A program made the position numbers and the translations under genes. The notes beneath the pieces were generated by a model that saw only the letters and a program-made list of their open reading frames with translations, did not search any database and had not been told where the DNA came from. Positions 34,462 to 42,798 of a DNA stretch of 64,000 nucleotides are shown here, piece after piece. Origin of the DNA: Paractinoplanes atraurantiacus (GTDB lineage: Bacteria > Actinomycetota > Actinomycetes > Mycobacteriales > Micromonosporaceae); contig NZ_OBDY01000002.1 of NCBI RefSeq assembly GCF_900215205.1, forward strand, positions 81,867-145,866. Direction: 5' to 3'. Position 1 is the stretch's first letter; each line of letters begins with the position of its first letter.

Positions 34462-35277
34462 ATGACGTCGCCGCGCGAGTTCTGGTCGCTGTTCGAGCCT
34501 CTGCACGCCGTCACCTACTTCACGCCGCAGGCCGGGGCGGCCTTCGAGGCGGCCGGGCTGACCGGGTTCTGGCGCCGGTACTTCGCGGGGCGGGCGGCGG
34601 CGCTCGGCGCGGTCGGTGCGGGCCCGGTGACGGCGGCGTTCTTCGGGTTCGCGCCGCGGATGGTGGCGCGGGCGCTGCCGGACGTGTGGACGCGGATCAC
34701 GCCGGAGGCGGCGGTGGCCGCGCGGACCGCGGGGGCGGCCGCCGCGCTGACCGCCCTGTTCGAGGGACTGCCGGAGTCCACCGTGGTGGGTGCGGCCGAC
34801 ATGCTCGAGGAGGCGGCCCGGGCGGTCGCCCTGCCCGGGCGGGTGCTGGCGGCGGCGCACGCCGATCTGCCCTGGCCGGCCGAGCCGGTGGCCCGGTTGT
34901 GGCACGCGGCGACGATCCTGCGCGAGCATCGCGGGGACGGGCACGTGGCGGCGCTGCTCACGGCCGGGGTCGACGGCTGCGAGTCGCTCGTGTGGCGGGC
35001 CGGGCTCGACGGCGGCCGGCTGCGCGAGGTGACCCAGCCGGCGCGCGGCTGGACGGACGAGGAATGGCAGGCGGCGGCGGAGCGGTTGGCCGGCCGTGGC
35101 TGGCTCACCGCGGAAGGTGCGGCCACGGCGGCCGGGCGTGACGCGTACGCCGAAATCGAGAATTTGACCGATCGTCTGGCCGCCGCGCCGGTCAGGAATG
35201 CCGTCCTGCTGGCGCCGCTGACCGAGCGGGTCTGGACGGTGCTGCCCGACGACAACCCCATTCCGCTGCGTCGCTGA
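34462..35277 (+). CDS. SCO6745/SalK-like protein
   Basis: 271 residues from ATG at 34462. The sequence SPREFWSLFEPLHAVTYFTP, FWRRYFAGRAAALGAVGAGP and VTAAFFGFAPRMVARALP matches the actinobacterial SCO6745 (SalK-like) family, a helical protein with a probable winged-helix half at the C-terminus (GWTDEEWQAAAERLAGRGWLT). Biochemical function is not established. Starts 22 nt after the cellulase stop but is unlikely to serve that system. Confidence 0.8.
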   Translation: MTSPREFWSLFEPLHAVTYFTPQAGAAFEAAGLTGFWRRYFAGRAAALGAVGAGPVTAAFFGFAPRMVARALPDVWTRITPEAAVAARTAGAAAALTALFEGLPESTVVGAADMLEEAARAVALPGRVLAAAHADLPWPAEPVARLWHAATILREHRGDGHVAALLTAGVDGCESLVWRAGLDGGRLREVTQPARGWTDEEWQAAAERLAGRGWLTAEGAATAAGRDAYAEIENLTDRLAAAPVRNAVLLAPLTERVWTVLPDDNPIPLRR

Positions 35278-35317
35278 CGCGGAGTTTCGCCGGTGCCGTG
35301 GCGGGCACACCACCAGA

Positions 35318-35674
35318 GTGTTTCCTGCTGAGAATCTGCGCGACTGGCGCGGCGAGAACGTCATCGACCCCGACGGCGCCAAGATCGGCGAGCTGGAGGC
35401 GGTCTACGTCGACACGCTGAACGACGAGCCCGCGTACGCGACCGTGCGTGTCGGCTTCATCGGCCGGCATCGTCTGGTCTTCGTGCCCCTGGCCGGCGCC
35501 ACCGTGACCCCGAAGGCCGTGCGGGTCCGCTTCGGCAAGAAGCAGGTCACCGACGCGCCGAGCATCGAGCTCGACGGTGAGCTGGCCGCCACCGAGGAGC
35601 CGACCGTGTTCGCCCACTACAACGTGCCGTACGAGACCGGGATCTCGGGCGCCCGCCGGCTGGCCCGCCGCTGA
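35318..35674 (+). CDS. PRC-barrel domain protein
   Basis: 118 residues from GTG. An N-terminal PRC-barrel (about 5-80: LRDWRGENVIDPDGAKIGEL to VFVPLAGATVTPKAVRVRFGKKQV) followed by a charged tail. PRC-barrels bind RNA or act as interaction modules (for example in RimM and photosynthetic H subunits). Soluble, no signal peptide. Actinobacteria often carry such short copies of unknown role. Confidence 0.78.
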   Translation: MFPAENLRDWRGENVIDPDGAKIGELEAVYVDTLNDEPAYATVRVGFIGRHRLVFVPLAGATVTPKAVRVRFGKKQVTDAPSIELDGELAATEEPTVFAHYNVPYETGISGARRLARR

Positions 35675-35689
35675 CCCCTTGCACTCTCT

Positions 35690-35726
35690 GGCTAATGCGG
35701 TTAGCTTATAGCTAACGCAACTAGCC
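35690..35726. promoter_or_regulatory. extended dyad, likely TetR operator
   Basis: GTTAGC-TTATA-GCTAAC forms the core and GGCTA/TAGCC the outer arms, about 16 nt each side with three mismatched positions. It ends 11 nt before the hydrolase ATG, in a hydrolase-TetR operon, so autoregulation by the downstream TetR protein is likely. Confidence 0.6.
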
Positions 35727-35737
35727 AGGAGTGAGTC

Positions 35738-36556
35738 ATGACGGAATTTCTGACGGTCGACGGTGGCACCATCGCGTACGACGTGACCGGCGACGGGCCG
35801 CTCGTCGTCCTGGCCCCCGGCATCGGCAACGGCCGCGACGCGTACCGGTTCGTCGCGCCGCGCCTGGCCGAGGCGGGCTACCGGGTGGCGACGGCCGACC
35901 TGCGGGGCGCGGGCGAGTCGAGCGCGGTCTGGCCCTCGTACAGCCGCACCGACATCGCCGGCGACCTGCTCGCGGTGATCAGGCACCTCGGCTGGCCGGC
36001 CGTGCTCGTCGGCCACTCCATCTCCGGCGGCGCCGCCACCATCGCCGCCGCCCAGGCGCCCGAGCTGATCACCGCCGTGATCGAGCTGGCGCCCTTCACC
36101 CGCGCCCAGTCGTTCAAGCTGAGCGACCTGCGCCGCAAGGCGACGATCAAACTGGCCGGCACCATGATGGGCCGCCTGTCGTCGTGGAAGGGCTACCTCG
36201 AGCTCGCCTATCCGGGGCGCAAGCCGGCCGACTGGACCGCCCAGATGGCCGGGATCGAGGCCATGCTGCGCGAGCCCGGCCGGATGAAGGCCCTGCAGAA
36301 GATGACCCAGACGTCGCCGGCCGACGCGGGGGAGCGGCTGGGCGACGTCCGCGTCCCCGCCCTGATCGTCGAGGGCACCCTCGACCCCGACTGGACCGAC
36401 CCCCGGGCCGAGGGCGAGGCCATCGTGGCCGCGATGCCGGCCGGCCGGGCCCGGCTTGAGATGATCGAGGGCGCGGGCCACTACCCGCACGTCCAACACC
36501 CCGACGAGACGGTGGCTGCCATGCTCACGTTCCTGCGGGCCCACGCCCGTGCCTAG
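35738..36556 (+). CDS. alpha/beta hydrolase
   Basis: 272 residues. GDGPLVVLAPGIGNGRDAYR (oxyanion loop), nucleophile elbow VGHSISGGAATIAA, acid in VEGTLDPDWTDP and catalytic His in EGAGHYPHVQHPDET give a complete triad. Cytoplasmic, similar to haloalkane-dehalogenase/haloperoxidase-like hydrolases; substrate unknown. The 3' end overlaps the TetR gene by 8 nt, so the two are co-expressed and the hydrolase may act on the TetR ligand. Confidence 0.88.
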   Translation: MTEFLTVDGGTIAYDVTGDGPLVVLAPGIGNGRDAYRFVAPRLAEAGYRVATADLRGAGESSAVWPSYSRTDIAGDLLAVIRHLGWPAVLVGHSISGGAATIAAAQAPELITAVIELAPFTRAQSFKLSDLRRKATIKLAGTMMGRLSSWKGYLELAYPGRKPADWTAQMAGIEAMLREPGRMKALQKMTQTSPADAGERLGDVRVPALIVEGTLDPDWTDPRAEGEAIVAAMPAGRARLEMIEGAGHYPHVQHPDETVAAMLTFLRAHARA

Positions 36557-37109
36557 GGCCGGACTGGCCCCGGCCGCGGTCATCGAGGCCGGCGCGGCCC
36601 TGGCCGACGAGGTGGGCCTGGACAACCTGACCATGGGCCTGCTGGCCGAGCGGGTCGGCGTGCGGACCCCGTCGCTGTACAAACACGTCGACTCCCTGGA
36701 CGCCCTGCGCCGCGGCATCGGCATGCGGGCCAAGGCCGAGTTCGCCGTGGCCCTGGCCCGGGCGGCGGTCGGCCAGTCGGGCGCGGCCGCGGTCCACGCC
36801 TTCGCCGACGCGTACCGCGCCTGGACGCTGGAGCATCCGGGCCGGTACGCGGCCACGGTCCGGGCCCCCGAGCCCGGCGACGAGGAGGACAGGCAAGTGT
36901 CCGACGAGTCCATCCAGATCCTGTTCGACGTCCTGACCGGCTTGGGCCTGCCCGAGTCCCGGGCCATCGACGCGGCCCGGGCCCTGCGCTCCAGCCTGCA
37001 CGGCTTCGCCAGCCTCGAGGCCGGCGGCGCCTTCGGCCTCGACCGGGACGTGACCGAGAGCTACCACTTCATGGTCGACGCCCTGATCGCCGGCTTCACC
37101 GCGCCCTGA
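36549..37109 (+). CDS. TetR family regulator (WHG-type C-terminus)
   Basis: 186 residues from GTG inside the hydrolase 3' end. The helix-turn-helix is LTMGLLAERVGVRTPSLYKHVDSLDAL; the C-terminal half (YRAWTLEHPGRYAATVRAPEP, SLHGFASLEAGGAFGLDRD) matches the TetR_C group with a WHG-like motif. It probably represses its own operon through the dyad upstream of the hydrolase. Confidence 0.87.
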   Translation: MPRAGLAPAAVIEAGAALADEVGLDNLTMGLLAERVGVRTPSLYKHVDSLDALRRGIGMRAKAEFAVALARAAVGQSGAAAVHAFADAYRAWTLEHPGRYAATVRAPEPGDEEDRQVSDESIQILFDVLTGLGLPESRAIDAARALRSSLHGFASLEAGGAFGLDRDVTESYHFMVDALIAGFTAP

Positions 37110-37149
37110 CCGCGGCGGGCCGGCGTCAGGCCCTGGCCGGCGCCGCGGT
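37109..37149. terminator. hairpin between convergent TetR and OtrA-like genes
   Basis: ACCGCGGCG and CGCCGCGGT pair around a 23-nt spacer that can itself fold (GGCC/GGCC). It starts at the TetR stop and lies within the 90-bp convergent gap. Confidence 0.55.
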
Positions 37150-37199
37150 TCAGGGTCAGCATTCGAACATCGTGCGCCGATGCCATGGCTCCGGGCGCA

Positions 37200-39155
37200 T
37201 CAGCGCGGGACGGCGCGGAACCACTCCTCCCGGTCGGCCGGGTCGGGGCCGCGCCGGGCCAGAACCGGCGGATCGTCGGTGGTGACCGGGGCGTAGTGGT
37301 CGAAGCGGGTCGTCAGGACGGCCTCGCCGCCGGTCAGGTCGGGCAGGGCGGCGACCACCGCCGGCACGCGGGACGACGGCAGCGTGCCGCCGACCTCCAG
37401 ATAGCCGCCGGTCGTGGTGGTGTCGTCGATGACCGCGCCGAGCCGGCCCAGCAGGGCCGCCACCGCGTCGAACGTGGTGGGTGGCAGGTTGAGGTCGAAG
37501 CGCTCGATCGGCTGGCACACCCGGGTGCCGGCCCGGCGCAGCGCGGCCGCCACCACGACCGGGGCCAGGTTGCGGAAGTCGGCGGCCACGCTCGAGATCG
37601 ACTTGTCGAACTTCTGGTGCGGCCGGCTCTGCCGCGGCCAGTACTGCGAGGACGTCATGGTGACCACGCAGTCGGTGACCGGCCAGCCGTGGCGTCCCTG
37701 GCGCAGGGCCGCCCGTACACCCTCCTCGATCGCCGCCACGAAGGCCGGCGTGAGACGGCCCGGCTCGATGCCGGGGCGCACCTCGATGCCGTGCCCGGCT
37801 TCGGCCGCCTCGATACGCAGGCCGATGCCGGCCAGGTACGGGTTGCCGCGCTCCCTGATGCGGTCCTCGGCCGTGCCGGTGCCGGCCACCCGCTCGATGC
37901 AGGCGGTCAGGGTGCCCGAGAAGCGGGCCCGTACGCCGTACCGGTCCTCCAGCAGCGCGGCGATGACCTCCTTCTGGACCTCGCCGTGCAGGCGGATGAC
38001 CGCCTGCGCCTCGTGCTCGTCGAGCCGCAGGTCGACCAACGGGTCCTCGTCGGCGAGCTCGGCCAGGCCGGCGAACAGGGCCAGCCGCTGGGCCGGGTCG
38101 ACCGCCTCGACCAGCGCCTGCCGGGTCGGCGGCGGGAAACGGTAGAGGTGCCGCCGCGGCGGATCGCCGACGTGCTGGCCGATCCGGGCCTCCAGACCCC
38201 GTACCGCCGCGATCTGCCCGGCCGTCGCCGACGGCCGCACCCGCACGCCGTCCGGCTCACTCACGGCGATCTCGGTGACCCGCTGCGGCCGGTTCCCGGT
38301 CAACTGCACCCGATCCCGTACGCGCAACTGCCCCGACCACAACCGCAACCAGGCCCGCCGGCCGTGCCCGTCACGGTCGACCGCGAACACCGTGCCCGCC
38401 AGCGGGCCGTCGCCCCGGGCGCCGCGCGGCAGCAAGCCGGCCAGGATGTGCCGCAGCTGTGGGACGCCGGCGCCGGTGATGGCCGAACCGCACGCCACCG
38501 GGGAAAGCCGCCCGCCGCGCACGGCCTGCCGGATCGCCCGGCGCACGTGCCGCGGGCCGACCGGCTCGCCGGTGAGCCACCGGGCGGCCAGGGCGTCGTC
38601 GACGTCGGCCACGGCCTCCACGACCGGTTCGGCGCCGAGCTCGACGGCTCGCACCCGGGCGTCCCGGCCGCCCGGCCCGTCGACCGTGCTCAGCACGAGC
38701 GGGCGGGCCGCGAGCCGGTCGCGCAGCTGGGTCACCACGCGCTCCACGTCGGCGCCGGCACGGTCCACCTTGTTGAGGAAGAACATGGTCGGCACGCCGA
38801 TGCGGCGCAGGGCCCGCCAGATGGCGACGGTCTGCGGCTGCACACCCTCCACACTCGACACCACCAGCACGGCGGCGTCGAGCACGGCCAGCGACCGCTC
38901 CACCTCCGCGATGAAGTCGGGGTGGCCGGGCGTGTCGAGCAGGTTGACCGTGAGGTCACCGAGCCGGATCGAGGTGACGGCGGCCCGGATGGTGATGCCG
39001 CGCCGCCGCTCCAGCTCCATCGAGTCGGTGCGGGTGGTGCCGGCGTCGACGCTGCCGGGCCGGTCGACCGCACCCGCCTCGAAGAGCAGGCGCTCGGTCA
39101 GGCTGGTCTTGCCGGCGTCAACATGGGCGACGATTCCGAGGTTCAACAATGCCAA
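37200..39155 (-). CDS. OtrA/TetM-type ribosomal protection protein (EF-G-like GTPase)
   Basis: 651 residues. The best start is a TTG at 39155 with GGAG upstream (NLGIVAHVDAGKTSLTERLL). GTPase motifs: AHVDAGKTS (G1), LLDTPGHPDFIAEV (G3), FFLNKVDRAG (G4), VACGSAITGAG (G5). Domains II-V of the EF-G fold follow, with the variable domain IV region SSQYWPRQSRPHQKFDKSI and a SVAADFRNLAPVVV tip, as in the tetracycline ribosomal protection family. Such proteins remove tetracycline from the ribosome; many actinomycete copies are intrinsic. No tetracycline biosynthesis gene is near. Confidence 0.88.
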   Translation of the reverse strand: MALLNLGIVAHVDAGKTSLTERLLFEAGAVDRPGSVDAGTTRTDSMELERRRGITIRAAVTSIRLGDLTVNLLDTPGHPDFIAEVERSLAVLDAAVLVVSSVEGVQPQTVAIWRALRRIGVPTMFFLNKVDRAGADVERVVTQLRDRLAARPLVLSTVDGPGGRDARVRAVELGAEPVVEAVADVDDALAARWLTGEPVGPRHVRRAIRQAVRGGRLSPVACGSAITGAGVPQLRHILAGLLPRGARGDGPLAGTVFAVDRDGHGRRAWLRLWSGQLRVRDRVQLTGNRPQRVTEIAVSEPDGVRVRPSATAGQIAAVRGLEARIGQHVGDPPRRHLYRFPPPTRQALVEAVDPAQRLALFAGLAELADEDPLVDLRLDEHEAQAVIRLHGEVQKEVIAALLEDRYGVRARFSGTLTACIERVAGTGTAEDRIRERGNPYLAGIGLRIEAAEAGHGIEVRPGIEPGRLTPAFVAAIEEGVRAALRQGRHGWPVTDCVVTMTSSQYWPRQSRPHQKFDKSISSVAADFRNLAPVVVAAALRRAGTRVCQPIERFDLNLPPTTFDAVAALLGRLGAVIDDTTTTGGYLEVGGTLPSSRVPAVVAALPDLTGGEAVLTTRFDHYAPVTTDDPPVLARRGPDPADREEWFRAVPR

Positions 39156-39213
39156 AGCAGATCTCCACGGTAGGACGGTTCAGGGTCCGGAGCGTGGAAG
39201 CTGCTCGCATTGC

Positions 39214-39553
39214 TTACTCCTCTTCGAAGACGGGATCGCGGCCGAGCCACCACCGTCGCACGGCGGCCAGGGCGGCGCCACCGCTTTTCCCGGCGACGCG
39301 GTGCCGATGACGGTCGCGCCGCGGGCGACCGCGAGTTGCACGGCCAGCCCGCCGACCGCGCCTCGACCAGCTCACCGAGGCGCCCGCCCAGATCGCGATG
39401 GCCGAGACGCTGTTCGGCGGCATCTGCCCTCCCCTCGATCACGACCACGACATCGTGTGGCGCTGGTTCCACGACGAGCGCATCCGGGCCGCGTTCCCGG
39501 CCGCGGCCGGTCTGGCCCTGCTCCGCGTCATCGGCCAGGAGTCCTTCACCTGA
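39214..39553. pseudogene. patch of decayed gene fragments
   Basis: Between the OtrA-like gene and the GH76 gene no intact gene is visible. On the minus strand 39285-39362 encodes GAVGGLAVQLAVARGATVIG and TASPGK, the nucleotide-binding piece of a quinone-reductase/alcohol-dehydrogenase, then shifts frame into a tail ending WWLGRDPVFEEE and a stop at 39214. On the plus strand 39362-39553 reads a helical C-terminal piece ending in LALLRVIGQESFT and a stop, family unknown. These look like relics of two or more genes. Confidence 0.55.
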
Positions 39554-39564
39554 GCCGAGTGTGC

Positions 39565-41004
39565 TCACGGTGCGGCGTTCAGCAGGTCCAGGGCGCTGTG
39601 CTGGCAGCTGTGGTTCGTGCCCAGGAACGGGCCGGACCAGTGTGAGCCGTACATGCCGATGCTGTCGCGGTCGTTGGCGTGGGCGCTGTCGGCGTTGCGG
39701 GTCAGGTACGTGTTGTAGGCCCCGCCGACCGCCGTGTTCAGCACGCCCAAGCCGCGGATGGCCGCGCCCTTGAACGAGGCGCCGTCGCCGCCGCACGTGT
39801 CGGGCTCGTTCGGCTCGCGCAAGATGCCGTTCGGGGACAGGTAGCCACTGGTGGTCATCGCGTCGCCGACTCGGCGGGCGGCGGCCAGCACGGTCGCGTC
39901 GCCGGTCAGCCGGTGGAGCTCGACCAGACCATTGATCAAAACACCTTGGTTGTACGTCCAGGTGGTGTCGCCGTTGTTCCTACAGGTGCTCAGGTTGACG
40001 CCGTCGTTGACCAGGTTCGAGCCGTTGATCAGTCCGGTGCTCTGGAACCACGACCATCCGGCTCGGGCGCGGTCGCGATAGGTGGTGTCGCCGGGCAGGC
40101 GCCGGCTGAGCATGGCGTTGAGCTGGATGTACAGGCTGTTCTCGATGGCGTTCTTGTTCTTGCGGTCGGTCTTCCACCAGACGCCGCCGCCGCAGGTGCC
40201 GTCCCAGTAGCTGTGCATCCAGTCGGCGTCGGCCCGGGCCGTGGTCAGGTAGCGGCTGTCGCCGGTCACGTCGTACGCGGCGATCCAGGCCAGGCCCCAC
40301 CAGCCGGTGTCGTCGAGGAACTCGTTGCGGAACTGTCCCTGCCGGGCGTTGACGTTCTTGTCGTACGTGCTAGCGATGGCGTACTGGTAGCTGCGCATCC
40401 CGCTGCGCTGGATGTTGGTGATCAGGGCGGTGAGCGCGTTGGCGCCGGTCCACCAGCCGTTGCCGTCGAACAGGCCGGTGCCGCGGTCGAAGCGCATCAT
40501 CAGCGCGGTGGCCGCGGCCGTGCGCCGGTCCCAGGCGTTCCAGGTGCCGCGGACCCAGGGCGTGCAGCTGATCTCGGGGCGGTCGCCGGCTTTGCCGCAG
40601 GCGCGCAGCGCCCCGACGCCGTTGGTGTTCCAGTCGTCGACGTTGAACTGGCTCGTGCGCCAGCCGGTCGCGCCGGCCGGGATCGTCGTGGCGCCCAGCC
40701 GGCCGTTGTCCGGCCAGGTGCGGCCGCCGTCGAAGGAACGGTCGATCCACACCTCGTCGGCCGCCCGGCCGCCGTCGATCGAGGCCCAGCCCATGGCGTT
40801 GGTGTCGTCGACGTGGAGCCTGAACGCGCGCCCGTAGAGGACGCTGGTCGCGGCGACCCGGTCACCGGCGGCCGTCGCCGCGTCACGGCCGTCGCAGTAG
40901 CGGTTGCACACCACCGTGGGGGCGGCGGAGGCGGAGTTCACCGGGACCAGGGCGATGGACAGGGCGGCCATGGCCGTGGCGGCGAGTTTCGTAGGCGCAC
41001 GCAC
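39565..41004 (-). CDS. GH76 family alpha-1,6-mannanase-type glycoside hydrolase
   Basis: 479 residues from GTG at 41004. A signal peptide (cut near NSASAAP), an N-terminal beta-rich segment of about 120 residues with two short Cys loops, then the GH76 alpha/alpha barrel (from about residue 130) with the catalytic pair in FLDDTGWWGLAWIAAYD, CGGGVWWKTDRKNKNAIENS and TYNQGVLINGLVEL. GH76 enzymes cut alpha-1,6-mannan, as in yeast or actinobacterial cell-wall mannans. A LacI-type dyad lies 25 nt upstream. Confidence 0.9.
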   Translation of the reverse strand: MRAPTKLAATAMAALSIALVPVNSASAAPTVVCNRYCDGRDAATAAGDRVAATSVLYGRAFRLHVDDTNAMGWASIDGGRAADEVWIDRSFDGGRTWPDNGRLGATTIPAGATGWRTSQFNVDDWNTNGVGALRACGKAGDRPEISCTPWVRGTWNAWDRRTAAATALMMRFDRGTGLFDGNGWWTGANALTALITNIQRSGMRSYQYAIASTYDKNVNARQGQFRNEFLDDTGWWGLAWIAAYDVTGDSRYLTTARADADWMHSYWDGTCGGGVWWKTDRKNKNAIENSLYIQLNAMLSRRLPGDTTYRDRARAGWSWFQSTGLINGSNLVNDGVNLSTCRNNGDTTWTYNQGVLINGLVELHRLTGDATVLAAARRVGDAMTTSGYLSPNGILREPNEPDTCGGDGASFKGAAIRGLGVLNTAVGGAYNTYLTRNADSAHANDRDSIGMYGSHWSGPFLGTNHSCQHSALDLLNAAP

Positions 41005-41029
41005 GAGAAGCGGTCCTCTCTCGGGGGTT

Positions 41030-41041
41030 GAGAGCGCTCTC
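41030..41041. promoter_or_regulatory. LacI-family operator-like palindrome before the GH76 gene
   Basis: GAGAGCGCTCTC, a perfect 12-bp palindrome with the central CG typical of LacI-family sites. It shares GAGCGCTC with the CebR box but differs in the outer bases, suggesting a related, separate repressor. Confidence 0.55.
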
Positions 41042-41072
41042 TGGCGGACGCTAATCCGTCCTGACATCGATG

Positions 41073-41684
41073 TCAATCTATTGATTGACGCAGCGCCTTC
41101 ACTCCGGCCAGGTAGTCGTCGGGGTCTGTGCCGTCGACCAGCAGGCGCTGCACGATGAAGCCCTGCATCAGGCCGAGCATGGCCGCGCCGACCTGCTCCG
41201 GCACGGCGCCGGCGTCCAGTTGCCCGGCGGCCTGCCATCGGCGGGCGACCTCGGCGAAGTAGCCCCGCAGCCGCTTGTAGACGCCGTCGGCGCGGGCGGC
41301 CACCTGGGGACTGCGGAGCGCCTCGGCCCACACCTGCAGCCCGACCCGGGTCACGTCGATGCCCAGGGCCGGGTGGTGGGCCATCTCCCCGTCGATGACG
41401 TGGATCATCGCCGTCATGGCCTGCTCGGGCGAGGGGGTGGCGCCCTCGGCGAGCAGGGAGCCGAAGACCTCGTCGGCCGACGACAGCGCCGTCTCCGCGA
41501 CCGCCGTGATCAGGTCTTCCTTGCTGCGGAAGTAGCGGTACACCGCCCCGGCGGAGAGCCCGGACTCGCCGATGATGTCGGCCATCGAGGTGGAGTGGAA
41601 ACCGTTGATGGCGAAGAGCCGGGCCGCGGCCGCCATGATCTCGGCGCGACGGTCGGCCCGGTACTGCTCGGAGACGCGGGGCAT
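41073..41684 (-). CDS. TetR family regulator
   Basis: 203 residues from ATG at 41684. Helix-turn-helix: MADIIGESGLSAGAVYRYFRSKEDLI. The ligand domain (MIHVIDGEMAHHPALGIDVTRVGLQVWAEALRSP) belongs to a common TetR_C type. It is divergent from a membrane transport gene; two related palindromes, one near each start, are its likely binding sites. Confidence 0.9.
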   Translation of the reverse strand: MPRVSEQYRADRRAEIMAAAARLFAINGFHSTSMADIIGESGLSAGAVYRYFRSKEDLITAVAETALSSADEVFGSLLAEGATPSPEQAMTAMIHVIDGEMAHHPALGIDVTRVGLQVWAEALRSPQVAARADGVYKRLRGYFAEVARRWQAAGQLDAGAVPEQVGAAMLGLMQGFIVQRLLVDGTDPDDYLAGVKALRQSID

Positions 41685-41702
41685 GTGACAAAGAATAAAG
41701 GC

Positions 41703-41714
41703 GAATGTTCGTTC
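41703..41714. promoter_or_regulatory. TetR operator-like palindrome 1
   Basis: GAATGTTCGTTC, 5+5 arms with one mismatch, 19 bp upstream of the tetR start. A related copy lies at 41751-41762. Confidence 0.5.
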
Positions 41715-41750
41715 TTGATAACGGGCGGCGGTGCGGCTACAAAAGAAAGC

Positions 41751-41762
41751 GAATAACCGTTC
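41751..41762. promoter_or_regulatory. TetR operator-like palindrome 2
   Basis: GAATAACCGTTC shares GAAT-N3-CGTTC with the first site and lies 14 bp before the transport gene start, so one regulator could control both directions. Confidence 0.5.
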
Positions 41763-41776
41763 TTTTAGGGAGTGCC

Positions 41777-42793
41777 ATGGCCGCCGCCGCGTCGCCTTCA
41801 CCGTGGACGATCGAGACCAGGACCGTCGTCCTGCTCACGGTGATCATCAGCGTGATGCTCACCGCCTTCGCCTGGCCGGCCGTGCGGTCCTCGACCCACG
41901 ACGTGCCGATCGCCGTCGCCGGGCCGGCCGCCGCCGCCGGCCGTGTCAGCGCGGCCCTCGAGCAGCGCCTGCCGAACGGCTTCGAGATCACCCGGGTCGA
42001 CACCCCGGCCGCCGCCGAACAGCTGATCCGCGACCGCGAGGTGTACGGGGCGATCGACGTCAGCGCGGGCACACCGCAGGTCCTCACCGCCTCCGCGGGC
42101 AGCGCCTCGATCGCGCAGACCCTTCAGGGTGTGGCCGGCGCGCTCGGCCCGGCTCAGGCGGCCGTCGCCGTCCACGACGTCGTCGCGCTGCCGGCGGACG
42201 ATCCGCGCGGCGCCGGCCTCACGGCCGCGGCGTTCCCGCTCGTGCTGGGCGGCATGCTCGCCGCGGTGCTGCTCACGAACCTGGTGCGGGGCCGGGTCCG
42301 CCGGATCGCCGGCGCCCTCGCCTTCGCCGTCACCGGCGGCCTGGCCATGGCCGCGATCCTGCAGTTCTGGCTCGGCTCGCTCGACGGCGCCTACCTGGCC
42401 AACTCCGGCGCCATCGCGCTGACCGTGGCCGCCACGTCGATGACCATCCTCGGCCTGGAATCGCTGCTCGGCTACGCCGGCTTCGGCATCGGAGCGGCCA
42501 TCATGATGCTGCTCGGCAACCCGCTCTCGGGCATCTCCACCGCGCCCGAGACGCTGCCCGGCTGGTCCGGCACGCTCGGCCAGCTGCTGCCGCCCGGCGC
42601 GGGCGGGCACCTGCTGCGCTCCACCGCCTACTTCGGCGGCCACGGTGAGGCGCAACCGATCATCGTCCTGGTCGCCTGGCTCGCCCTGGGCGCGGTGCTC
42701 GGCCTGCTCGGGCACCACCGCTCCCGCCGCGCCGCGGCCGCGACGACCGCCGGCGAGACGACAGCGCAGCCGGCACCGTACGCGACGGTCTGA
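41777..42793 (+). CDS. ABC-2/YhgE-like membrane transport protein
   Basis: 338 residues from ATG with GGGAG upstream. One N-terminal membrane segment (about 16-36), an external domain of about 120 residues (DVPIAVAGPAAAAGRVSAAL, YGAIDVSAGTPQVLTASAGSA), then five to six membrane segments. This layout is that of ABC-2-type permeases of the YhgE/Pip group, often regulated by divergent TetR proteins and linked to efflux or surface export. No ATPase gene is adjacent. Confidence 0.8.
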   Translation: MAAAASPSPWTIETRTVVLLTVIISVMLTAFAWPAVRSSTHDVPIAVAGPAAAAGRVSAALEQRLPNGFEITRVDTPAAAEQLIRDREVYGAIDVSAGTPQVLTASAGSASIAQTLQGVAGALGPAQAAVAVHDVVALPADDPRGAGLTAAAFPLVLGGMLAAVLLTNLVRGRVRRIAGALAFAVTGGLAMAAILQFWLGSLDGAYLANSGAIALTVAATSMTILGLESLLGYAGFGIGAAIMMLLGNPLSGISTAPETLPGWSGTLGQLLPPGAGGHLLRSTAYFGGHGEAQPIIVLVAWLALGAVLGLLGHHRSRRAAAATTAGETTAQPAPYATV

Positions 42794-42798
42794 GGCCG

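Noticed and set aside
39565..41691. Single 708-codon minus-strand protein joining a TetR-like start to the GH76 enzyme
   Set aside because: The first 229 codons are an out-of-frame reading of the TetR gene; the GH76 gene has its own GTG, signal peptide and operator.
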